From Hyphomicrobiales bacterium (lineage in GTDB: Bacteria > Pseudomonadota > Alphaproteobacteria > Rhizobiales > Beijerinckiaceae): 64,000 nucleotides of DNA. The DNA is taken from assembly GCA_019075865.1 (NCBI GenBank), contig JAGXAN010000002.1, positions 1 to 64,000 on the forward strand, read 5' to 3'. Both the position numbers and the translations under genes were made by a program. The notes below the pieces were generated by a model. That model was not told the DNA's origin. It searched no databases and saw only the letters and a program-made list of their open reading frames with translations. Positions 1 to 7,901 of this stretch are shown in pieces (positions within the stretch are counted from its first letter, which is position 1; every line of letters begins with the position of its first letter).

Positions 1-145
1 ATCCAGCCAAGCCTAACCCGCGCTTACCCCGTCTGCGCAACCCCGACCAGCTTCGACGGGGTAAGCCCTACCGCTGCTGCCTCACGACCAAAAAGAGGGG
101 TCCTTTTTCGATGCTTATTGGGGGTCCCAATTGCTTGCTGATTGA

Positions 146-1009
146 CACGTCGGTGCCACCAGCACCACCAATCAGGGCATCATTGGTGAGGGCGTCAACC
201 TCACGCTGGCGCATCTGAAAGATATGCGGCCATCCACGGTGCTTTATCACCTCACGCATCATCTGATCATGCACAAATACCGCGATCCGGGCGAGCCGCC
301 CAAGCTCTACCTGTTTGGCCAGTTGAAGCGCATCGCCCGGGAATGGCTGGATGGCGGTTACCTGCGCTGCACCGGGGGCACCTTTCCGGCACAGCTTGCC
401 TATAAGGTTCTCGCTGATATGGCGGCCGAGCGCATCAAGGCGGCCATTACGCAGACGCTCTCCGATGAGCAGCCCGTCAAGGCTATCCTCGATGCCTATA
501 ATCCCACGGGTTCGACATCTTTCGTCAATTTCACAACCTCGAAAGCGCTGCGCTGGCAAACGGACCCTCGCCGCTGCCACGTCAACTGGGTGGTCTGCGA
601 CAGCGATTGGGAGGCGGAGTTCTGCCGCGTCGCCGAGGCGCATCCCAAGGTGCGCGCCTATGTCAAAAATCAGGGGCTTGGCCTTGAGGTGCCCTACCTC
701 ATGGGCTCGACCCAGCGCAAATATCTGCCCGATTTTATCGTGCAGATTGAGGATGGCCATGATGACCCGCTGAACCTGATTGTCGAGATCAAGGGCTATC
801 GCGGCGAGGATGCCAAGGACAAGGCCAATACCATGCGCGCCTATTGGGTGCCCGGCGTCAACAACCTCGGCAAATTCGGACGTTGGGCCTTTGCCGAGTT
901 CACCGCGGTTTATGAGATTGAAGCTGAGTTTGGGAAGTTGGTGGATAATGTTGCCCGCCACAAAACTTCTAGGACGCACCAATCAGAAAGCCACGCCGAT
1001 GGCAGATGA
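146..1009 (+). pseudogene. Type III-like restriction subunit (Res), C-terminal remnant
   Basis: About 287 codons read open from 146, with the first ATG at 224. The protein carries the C-terminal nuclease region of a Res/helicase-type restriction subunit: PDFIV near residue 170 (counting from the ATG) followed by IVEIKGYR is a PD-(D/E)xK nuclease signature, and the end matches the tail usual for this family. A full-length Res would be roughly 900-1000 residues. The same frame is closed by TGA at 143 and by TAA at 62 and 14, and neither other frame looks like Res, so the gene is interrupted here even though its N-terminal part would lie outside the window. It overlaps the following DUF3800 gene by 11 bases. 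A frameshifted but otherwise complete gene upstream cannot be excluded. Confidence 0.6.
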
Positions 1010-1745
1010 AATGGCCTTTGGAGATTACGTCGTGTTCATTGATGAAAGCGGCGATCCGAATTTAGTAAAAATTGATCAAGAATTTCCGGTGTTTGCGCTC
1101 GTATTTGTGATCATTGAGAAACGGGAATATGCGAAAACGCTGGTGCCAGCGCTCAAATATCTAAAATTTCGATTTTGGGGCCACGATGCCATAGTCATCC
1201 ATGCGCATGAAATCAGAAAACCACGTGGGGACACTGCATTTTTGATGACAAGTAGTAAGCGTGATGTCTTCATGGCTGCCATTAACAAAATTATGCAAGA
1301 AGCGCCTATAAAAATCATTGCTTGCGTCATTCAAAAAGCGAATTTGCGAAACCGCTACATTACGCCATATGATCCCTATCATATTGCTCTAGGTCTTTGC
1401 ATGGAGCGATTAAGCTTGTTTTTGCACGAAAATAGTCATTCTGACCGAATGACGCATTTAATAGCAGAAGCACGCGGCGCTCGGGAAGATCGCGAACTAG
1501 AACTAGAGTTTCGCCGATATATGGACGGTAAAGGCAGGATTGCCCTCAATGCCAAGGCACCACCTTGCGACTTGAAAATCGTTTCAAAAATCATGAACAT
1601 CGAAGGTCTTCAACTTGCCGATCTAGTCGCTCACCCGATAGCTAGGCACGTTTTGAGACCGGAACAGGACAGCCGCGCTTTTGAAATCATCAAGGGCAAA
1701 ATCTGGGACGGGGCTTCCACGCGTGGCCTGAAGGTCTTCCCATGA
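999..1745 (+). CDS. DUF3800 family protein
   Basis: 248 residues. The N-terminal motif FIDESGD, near residue 12, and a later acidic region (residues 150-170, then GLQLADLVAH near 210) are the signature of DUF3800, a family with a predicted RNase H-like/nuclease fold that is common in phage and defence islands; its biochemical role is not established. The ATG at 999 is chosen because upstream in-frame sequence overlaps the Res remnant and looks non-coding in this frame; an ATG at 1011 is also possible. The gene is clearly more AT-rich than the Res and Mod genes around it, suggesting separate insertion into the restriction cluster. Its stop overlaps the next small gene by four bases (ATGA). Confidence 0.75.
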   Translation: MADEMAFGDYVVFIDESGDPNLVKIDQEFPVFALVFVIIEKREYAKTLVPALKYLKFRFWGHDAIVIHAHEIRKPRGDTAFLMTSSKRDVFMAAINKIMQEAPIKIIACVIQKANLRNRYITPYDPYHIALGLCMERLSLFLHENSHSDRMTHLIAEARGAREDRELELEFRRYMDGKGRIALNAKAPPCDLKIVSKIMNIEGLQLADLVAHPIARHVLRPEQDSRAFEIIKGKIWDGASTRGLKVFP

Positions 1746-1909
1746 ACCAAGCTGGCGTGATCGTAGAAAAGCGAAAGGCCCCGGTTTTCACCGAAGCCCA
1801 GCGCCGACCGGAAATTTCCAATCCACTTGATCAAGATATTGGCATAGGGTTCGTCTTTGTCAACCCGACGACGCCATTCGCGAAACACGGAAGCAGGATT
1901 GAGCCATGA
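1742..1909 (+). CDS. Small 55-residue protein, translationally coupled
   Basis: An ATG at 1742 overlaps the DUF3800 stop as ATGA, and the 55-codon frame ends in a TGA that overlaps the ATG of the DUF2283 gene, again as ATGA. Double four-base coupling is the main evidence that it is translated. The protein is hydrophilic with a short hydrophobic patch (DIGIGFVFVNP) near residues 32-42. I do not recognise it. A remnant of a larger gene is the alternative. Confidence 0.4.
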   Translation: MNQAGVIVEKRKAPVFTEAQRRPEISNPLDQDIGIGFVFVNPTTPFAKHGSRIEP

Positions 1910-2121
1910 AACTGCATTATTACCCCGAAACGGACAGCCTCTACATCGAACTGAAAGCCCAGCCGGGCGTCGAGACGCGCGAAATTGCGCCTGGGCTGGT
2001 CGTTGATCTTGATGCAGAAGGCGCTGTCGTCGGACTGGATTTTGATGGTGCGTCCAGCAAATTCGATCTGACAACGCTCGAAACCATCGCGCTCCCCATC
2101 AAGACAACGAAAGCGGCATAG
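1906..2121 (+). CDS. DUF2283 domain protein
   Basis: 71 residues starting MKLHYYPETDSLYIEL, the typical opening of the DUF2283 family: small single-domain beta-rich proteins often paired with toxin-like genes such as DUF4258. The conserved pattern of a Y-x-x-x-D-x-L-Y-I strand, then a central D-x-x-G (VVDLDAEGAVVGLD), is present, and the length is normal for the family. The start codon overlaps the stop of the preceding 55-codon frame, and the Mod gene starts 6 bases after its stop, so all are likely co-transcribed. Its function is unknown; an antitoxin-like or regulatory accessory role is only a suggestion from family context. Confidence 0.75.
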   Translation: MKLHYYPETDSLYIELKAQPGVETREIAPGLVVDLDAEGAVVGLDFDGASSKFDLTTLETIALPIKTTKAA

Positions 2122-2127
2122 CAATCC

Positions 2128-5082
2128 ATGGCCAAGCCCCCCAAACCTCTCGCCATTGATACCCTCACCCACACGGACGCGAGCCGGAGGAATATTCCCA
2201 CCGCCGAGTTTGAGTCGGTTATGCGGGAGGAGGACAAGACGCCGGTGCAACTGGCCTATGCGCGGCGCAATGCGGATTTGGATCCGCAATTGGTTTGGCG
2301 TGGCAAGGATGTCACCGATTGGTCTGATCTCATCGTCCAGGCCCCGCCGCTGTATATCCAGGAGAAGGTTCACCCCAAGGTTCTCATTGATGACCTGAAG
2401 CGCCAGTCCAAGGCGCGCGCGCGGGAGACGGCGGAAGCGCCTGCGGATTTGTTTGCTGATTTCAACGGGCTTGCCGATAAGGAAGCGGCGACGGAGTTTT
2501 ACCAGCACGACCAGCATTGGTCGAACCGGATGATTTCGGGGGATTCATTGTCCGTTATGGCCAGCCTTGCCGAGCGCGAGGGGCTGCGGGCTAAGGTGCA
2601 GTGCATCTATTTTGATCCGCCCTATGGCATTAAATTCAACTCGAATTTCCAGTGGTCAACCACCTCGCGCGATGTCAAGGATGGCGCGAAGGACCATGTG
2701 ACGCGCGAGCCCGAGCAGGTGCGGGCTTTCCGCGATACTTGGCGCGACGGCATCCATTCCTACCTCACCTATCTACGCGACCGGCTGACCGTGGCGCGGG
2801 ATTTGCTGGCCGAGAGTGGCAGCATTTTTGTGCAGATTGGCGATGAAAATGTGCACCGGGTAAGGGCGGTGATGGATGAGGTGTTTGGGGATGAGAATTT
2901 TGTAAATCAGATAGCTTTCAAAACAACAACTGGTAGAGCTGGCGACTTTATTTCTTCTTCATCAAATTATTTACTTTGGTATGGTCGTTCAATCGACGCA
3001 ACAAAGTATCGAATAATGTTTCAGGATAAATCTTTTGGCACATCTACAGACCAAGTTTACTCGTTGATTAGATTTGGCAATTTGATTACAAAACGTATTT
3101 CACAGGATCAGCGGAGCGGAAAAGCAGATATTCCAGACGATGCAAGGCTTTTTAGACCTGATAACTTAACCTCACAAACGGGTGGAGCCAGTACAAATTT
3201 CTCATTTCAAGGTGCAGGAAAAAATATAAAGGCGTTAAGCCGCGGTGGTTGGAAAACCAATCAGAATGGCATGACCCGACTTATAAAAAGCGACCGCATT
3301 TGGATTACTCAGAACGAAACTGCGCAGTACATAAGATATTATGATGATTTCGCAGTCATGCCTTTTTCAAACGTCTGGACTGATACGGGCACTGGGTCTT
3401 TTACTGACGACAAAATATATGTAGTGCAGTCTGCAACAAAAGTCATCGAGCGCTGCATCCTCATGACCACCGACCCCGGCGATCTCGTGCTTGACCCCAC
3501 CTGCGGCTCTGGCACTACGGCCACTGTGGCCGAGCAATGGGGCCGTCGCTGGATTACCATTGACACCTCGCGCGTCGCCATAGCCCTCGCCCGCTCGCGC
3601 ATGATGGGCGCGCGTTATCCCTATTATCTGCTCGCCGATAGCCCCGCGGGCCAGCGCAAGGAAGGCGAGGTCACCCGCACCGCGCCCAGAATAACGCCCA
3701 CCCATGGCGACATCCGCCAGGGCTTCGTCTATGAGCGCGTGCCGCACATCACCCTGAAAAGCATCGCCAACAATGCCGAGATCGACGTGATCTGGGACAA
3801 GTGGGAAGCCCGGCTAGCACCGCTGCGCGCCGCGCTCACGCAAGCGCTCGCACCCCCCCCAACGTCATTGCGAGGCGGCGAAGCCGACGAAGCAAGCCAG
3901 GGCGCGCGCGAGGCCACTGGGTTGCTTCGCTCCGCTCGCAATGACGCGGGGTTGAAGCCCTTCGAGGAATGGGAAATCCCCCGTGAAAAACCCGCCAACT
4001 GGCCAGCCGAGACAGAGCCTTTGTTTGAAGCCTTCTGGCAAGCCCGCATCGCCCGGCAGAAGGAGATTGATGCTTCCATTGCCGCGCGGGCCGAATATGA
4101 ATATCTCTATGACAAGCCCTATAGCGACAAGGATCGCGTGCGCGTCGCTGGCCCCTTCACCGTCGAGAGCCTGTCGCCGCACCGCACGCTGACGGTGGAT
4201 TGGGACGATGAATTGGTGGATATGCTGGAGGATGCGCCCGCAAAGGCCGCCAATCCCAAATCACCCGACACTGACTTCGCCCAGATGATCCTCGAAAGCC
4301 TGAAAACCGCTGGTGTGCAGCAGGCGCACAAAGACGGACGGATCAATTTCAGCAGCCTCAAGGGCTGGCCCGGTCGCTATATCTGCGCGGAGGGGCTTTA
4401 TAATGGCCAGTTATCCGGGGAAAGTGGCGAGGGGTCGCAAGCCACCACGCTGCGCGCTGGCATTTTCATCGGCCCGGAATTTGGCACCGTATCGCGCCCT
4501 GATCTGGTGGCCGCAGCGCGCGAGGCGGGGGACGCTGGCTTTGATGTGCTGGTCGCCTGCGCCTTCAACTATGACGCCCATTCCGCCGAATTCGACAAGC
4601 TTGGCCGCGTGCAAGTGCTGAAAGCCCGCATGAACCCTGACCTCCACATGGGCGGCGACTTAAAGCCCAGCGGCTACGGCAACCTGTTTGTGATTTTTGG
4701 GGAGCCGGATGTGAAGGTGGAGGACGCGGGCGCGGATGCCGACGGCAACCCGATGATCCGCGTGAAAGTTTTCGGCGTCGATGTCTTCAAGCCGCAAACC
4801 GGCGAAGTAATCTCGGAGGGCACCGACGGCATTGCTTTGTGGATGCTCGACACCGATTACAACGAAGAAAGCTTCTTCGTCCGCCATGCCTATTTCCTGG
4901 GTGCCAATGACCCCTACAAGGCGCTGAAAGCAACCCTGAAAGCCGAGATTGACGAAGACGCCTGGGCCAGCCTGTATAGCGACGTTTCAAGGCCATTCGC
5001 CAAGCCCAAGAGCGGGCGTATTGCAGTGAAAGTGATCAATCACCTCGGGGACGAGGTGATGAAGATTTTTGGGGTGGAATGA
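2128..5082 (+). CDS. Type III-like site-specific DNA methyltransferase (Mod), adenine-specific
   Basis: 984 residues. DPPYGIKF at residue 163 is methyltransferase motif IV (N6-adenine type) and LDPTCGSGTT near residues 455-464 is the AdoMet-binding motif I; the order IV then I marks the beta class, as in type III Mod subunits. The roughly 290 residues between them hold the target recognition domain. The DNA from about 2890 to 3440 inside that domain is much more AT-rich than the rest, as if the specificity domain had been exchanged. A C8 run at 3853-3860 directly precedes an 84-bp palindromic repeat inserted in frame (residues 579-607). The C-terminal 360 residues have no domain I can name. 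It overlaps the DUF2971 gene by four bases. With Res broken it may act as a solitary methylase. Confidence 0.9.
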   Translation: MAKPPKPLAIDTLTHTDASRRNIPTAEFESVMREEDKTPVQLAYARRNADLDPQLVWRGKDVTDWSDLIVQAPPLYIQEKVHPKVLIDDLKRQSKARARETAEAPADLFADFNGLADKEAATEFYQHDQHWSNRMISGDSLSVMASLAEREGLRAKVQCIYFDPPYGIKFNSNFQWSTTSRDVKDGAKDHVTREPEQVRAFRDTWRDGIHSYLTYLRDRLTVARDLLAESGSIFVQIGDENVHRVRAVMDEVFGDENFVNQIAFKTTTGRAGDFISSSSNYLLWYGRSIDATKYRIMFQDKSFGTSTDQVYSLIRFGNLITKRISQDQRSGKADIPDDARLFRPDNLTSQTGGASTNFSFQGAGKNIKALSRGGWKTNQNGMTRLIKSDRIWITQNETAQYIRYYDDFAVMPFSNVWTDTGTGSFTDDKIYVVQSATKVIERCILMTTDPGDLVLDPTCGSGTTATVAEQWGRRWITIDTSRVAIALARSRMMGARYPYYLLADSPAGQRKEGEVTRTAPRITPTHGDIRQGFVYERVPHITLKSIANNAEIDVIWDKWEARLAPLRAALTQALAPPPTSLRGGEADEASQGAREATGLLRSARNDAGLKPFEEWEIPREKPANWPAETEPLFEAFWQARIARQKEIDASIAARAEYEYLYDKPYSDKDRVRVAGPFTVESLSPHRTLTVDWDDELVDMLEDAPAKAANPKSPDTDFAQMILESLKTAGVQQAHKDGRINFSSLKGWPGRYICAEGLYNGQLSGESGEGSQATTLRAGIFIGPEFGTVSRPDLVAAAREAGDAGFDVLVACAFNYDAHSAEFDKLGRVQVLKARMNPDLHMGGDLKPSGYGNLFVIFGEPDVKVEDAGADADGNPMIRVKVFGVDVFKPQTGEVISEGTDGIALWMLDTDYNEESFFVRHAYFLGANDPYKALKATLKAEIDEDAWASLYSDVSRPFAKPKSGRIAVKVINHLGDEVMKIFGVE
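3863..3946 (+). repeat. 84-bp palindromic interspersed element inserted in frame in mod
   Basis: The element begins CGTCATTGCGAG and ends CTCGCAATGACG, perfect 12-bp inverted termini, and has inner arms ACGAAGCAA and TTGCTTCG. The same termini bound each of the five 109-bp copies at 46515-47093. Being 84 bp (28 codons) it keeps the mod frame open and adds residues around 579-607, read as SLRGGEADE then LLRSARNDA. Rickettsia palindromic elements are a known parallel for in-frame insertion of such repeats. Confidence 0.85.
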
Positions 5083-5705
5083 TGAAAGCGTATAAATTCC
5101 GGTCCGCCAGTCAAATACAATTTGCACTGGATATTATGCTGAACTCACGATTGTTTTGCTCCGACTGGCGGAAATTAAACGATCCAATGGAAGGAATATT
5201 TGCGTATAGCACACACGGTCACGACTCAGAAATACAGAACCTGGTGAAGGGTATCGGCAACGCAAAATCGGCCTACAAAATTTGCTCGCTATCAGAAAAT
5301 TTCCAGTCCCATTTACTTTGGGCACACTATGCAGGGGGCTTTGACGGGGTCGCAATTGAAATTGAACTTCCGGAGGACAGTGAGAATATTCGAAAAATTG
5401 ACTATCGGGGAGTCTTCGCCTTTTTGCATATGGATAAAATAAAAACTGAAGATGAGGCCACTAGGAAAATCTTATTCTCAAAATATAAAGAGTGGCAATA
5501 TGAGCGGGAAATTCGGATATTGTCTAATCACGACTATTACCAATTAGCCCAACCGGTAAGAAAAATTATCGTTGGACAACGGATGCAAAAAGCTCTTAGC
5601 GAAGCCCTCCAAATTGTCTGCGAGGCTCGCAACATAGAATTTTGTAGAGTGGGCATTGGCGATGAGGGAATAGATGCAGATTTCGTCAATCCACTGAAAG
5701 CCTAG
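5079..5705 (+). CDS. DUF2971 domain protein
   Basis: 208 residues. The start YKFRS, the segment LFCSDWRKLNDPMEG (residues 25-39), CSLSE near 70 and LLWAHYAGGFDGVAIEIE (80-97) together form the DUF2971 pattern (usually LNDPFE and W-x-x-Y-A-x-x-x-x-G). The family is found in restriction and abortive-infection loci; its activity is not established. ATG at 5079 overlaps the mod stop (ATGATGA context), implying translational coupling. The gene is AT-rich against both neighbours, like DUF3800, so it may be a separate acquisition that has become part of the operon. Confidence 0.75.
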   Translation: MMKAYKFRSASQIQFALDIMLNSRLFCSDWRKLNDPMEGIFAYSTHGHDSEIQNLVKGIGNAKSAYKICSLSENFQSHLLWAHYAGGFDGVAIEIELPEDSENIRKIDYRGVFAFLHMDKIKTEDEATRKILFSKYKEWQYEREIRILSNHDYYQLAQPVRKIIVGQRMQKALSEALQIVCEARNIEFCRVGIGDEGIDADFVNPLKA

Positions 5706-5737
5706 AAGAAAAAGCGCCCCATTCGGAGTGTCGCCTA

Positions 5738-7798
5738 GTGAACTTCCTCATCGCCGACACCTTCACCGATAGCCTCGCCCGCCTCACCGCGCAGGAGCAA
5801 AAGGCGGCGAAGATGACGGCGTTTGATTTGCAGTTGGATGCTTCCGCGCCCGGCCTTTCGTTCCACAAACTCGACCGGGCGCGGGACAGCAATTTCTGGT
5901 CGGTGCGGGTCAATGCCGATTTGCGGCTGATCGTCCACCGCACCGCATCCAGCCTGCTGATCGCCTATGTCGATCACCACGACAATGCCTATAAATGGGC
6001 GGAGCGGCGCAAAATTGAGCGTCACCCCACCACCGGGGCAATGCAACTCGTCGAGGTGCGCGAGCGCGTCGAGGAAGTCGCCAGCTTCAAACCCGCGCGC
6101 CCTGCTGCGGCCAAGCCCTTCGATAATCTGCGCAAGTTTGAATTGATGTCCTTTGGCGTGCCGGAGGAATGGGTTGATGATGTCCGCGCGGCCGATGACG
6201 ACACGCTGCTCGATATTATCGCGCATTTGCCGCAGGAGGCGCAGGAGGTGCTGTTGCGCCTCGCGGTTGGCGAAAAGCCGGAAGCCCCCAAGCCTGCGCC
6301 CGCCATAGCTGACCCTTTCGCGCATCCCGATGCGCAACGCCGCTTTCATCTCGTCGCCAACGCCGAGGATTTACAGCGCGCGCTGGAATTCCCCTGGGAG
6401 AAATGGGCAGTGTTTCTGCATCCGGCGCAAGCGGCGCTGGTGGCGCGCGATTTTGCCGGCCCGGCCCGCGTCTCAGGATCGGCGGGAACCGGCAAAACCA
6501 TTGTCGCGCTGCATCGCGCTGTCCATCTCGCCCGCGCCAATCCTGATGCGCGCGTGTTGCTGACCACATTTTCCAGCGCCCTCGCCCATGCGCTGAAGAG
6601 TAAGCTCGGTCATCTCACTGCCCATGAGCCGGATCTGGCCGCACGTATCCACGTTCAGGCGATCCCCAGCCTCGGCCACGACCTCTATACACGCGCTTTT
6701 GGCGCGCCCGACATGGCAACAGAGCCGCTCATCCGCGCCCTGCTGGCAGAAGCGGCGCAAGGGGAGGGCACAACATTCTCCCCCGCCTTCCTCTACAGTG
6801 AATGGAGCGATGTCGTTGATGCCTGGCAGTTGGAAAGCTGGGATGCCTATGCCCATGTCACCCGCCTTGGCCGCAAGACCCGGCTTGGCGGCAAGCAGCG
6901 CGAAGCGCTCTGGGCGATTTTTGAGCGGGTGCGCCATGCGCTTGCCAAGCGCAAAGTGGTAACCGCTGCCGAAGTCTTCGGGCGGCTCACGGCGGAGATG
7001 GAGCAAGGTGGTAAGCCGCCCTATGATTTTGCCGTCATTGATGAGGCGCAGGACCTCAATATTGCGCAAGCGCGGTTTTTCGCCAGCCTGGGCGCGGGCA
7101 GAGCGAATGCGCTGTTTTTTGCCGGCGATCTTGGGCAGCGTATTTTTCAGCAGCCGTTTTCCTGGAAAGCGCTCGGCATTGATGTGCGCGGGCGCTCGTT
7201 CACGCTGCGCATCAACTACCGCACTTCGCATCAAATCCGTGCGCATGCCGACCAATTGTTGCCCGAAGCGATGGTCGATGTCGATGGCACGAGCGAAAAC
7301 CGCAAAGGCACTGTGTCGGTGTTCAGCGGCCCGGCGCCGTTGGTTCAGGTTTTTTCCAATGAGGCGGCGGAAACGCAATCCGTCGGCGCATGGCTCAAGG
7401 AGCGGTTGCAGGAAGGCTTTCGCCCGGAGGAGATCGGCGTCTTCGTGCGCGCTGAACCGCAAATCCCGCGTGCCCGTGCAGCCGTCAGCGCGGCGGGTGC
7501 CAACGCGCAGGAGTTGAGTGAGGTCAACGAAATCACCAACGACCACGTTGCGATCAGCACGATGCATCTCGCCAAGGGCCTGGAATTTCGCGCCGTAGCC
7601 GTAATCGCCTGCGATGATGAGGTGCTACCGCTACAAGAGCGGATCGAGGCGGCAGCCGATGAAGCCGATCTGGAGGAAGTTTATAACACCGAACGCCACC
7701 TGCTCTATGTCGCCTGCACCCGGGCAAGAGATCAGCTGATGGTGAGCGGCGTAACGCCGGGTTCAGAGTTTCTGGCGGATTTTGAGTTGGCGAAGTGA
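5738..7798 (+). CDS. UvrD/Rep superfamily 1 helicase with N-terminal RelE/ParE-like domain
   Basis: 686 residues from a GTG start preceded by GGAG. Residues 1-95 (ending with a strand pattern like FWSVRVNADLRLIVHR) resemble RelE/ParE-type toxins, which are normally stand-alone 90-residue proteins. From residue 230 it is a superfamily 1 helicase: Walker A GSAGTGKT (about 247-254), Walker B VIDEAQD (about 433-439), the Q-x-x-R arginine region, STMHLAKGLEF (motif V region) and LLYVACTRAR (motif VI). It likely unwinds DNA using ATP; the toxin-like domain may bind nucleic acid or ribosomes. It closes the restriction cluster and is followed by convergent minus-strand genes. Such fusions occur in other bacteria, but their job is not known to me. 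Confidence 0.8.
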   Translation: MNFLIADTFTDSLARLTAQEQKAAKMTAFDLQLDASAPGLSFHKLDRARDSNFWSVRVNADLRLIVHRTASSLLIAYVDHHDNAYKWAERRKIERHPTTGAMQLVEVRERVEEVASFKPARPAAAKPFDNLRKFELMSFGVPEEWVDDVRAADDDTLLDIIAHLPQEAQEVLLRLAVGEKPEAPKPAPAIADPFAHPDAQRRFHLVANAEDLQRALEFPWEKWAVFLHPAQAALVARDFAGPARVSGSAGTGKTIVALHRAVHLARANPDARVLLTTFSSALAHALKSKLGHLTAHEPDLAARIHVQAIPSLGHDLYTRAFGAPDMATEPLIRALLAEAAQGEGTTFSPAFLYSEWSDVVDAWQLESWDAYAHVTRLGRKTRLGGKQREALWAIFERVRHALAKRKVVTAAEVFGRLTAEMEQGGKPPYDFAVIDEAQDLNIAQARFFASLGAGRANALFFAGDLGQRIFQQPFSWKALGIDVRGRSFTLRINYRTSHQIRAHADQLLPEAMVDVDGTSENRKGTVSVFSGPAPLVQVFSNEAAETQSVGAWLKERLQEGFRPEEIGVFVRAEPQIPRARAAVSAAGANAQELSEVNEITNDHVAISTMHLAKGLEFRAVAVIACDDEVLPLQERIEAAADEADLEEVYNTERHLLYVACTRARDQLMVSGVTPGSEFLADFELAK

Positions 7799-7901
7799 AG
7801 GGGTAACCCCCCTTGATGTGCTCCCAGAATTTAGGCCACACAGAAGTGGAAATTTCTAATAAACAATGGCTTAATTTCTTGGGGCAAGGTCAGCGCTACC
7901 C

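Noticed and set aside
68-982. 304-codon minus-strand frame opposite the Res remnant
   Set aside because: The opposite strand encodes a recognisable PD-(D/E)xK nuclease; this frame has no domain.
6473-7567. 364-codon minus-strand frame opposite the helicase
   Set aside because: Shadow of a GC-rich coding region; the plus-strand frame has complete helicase motifs.
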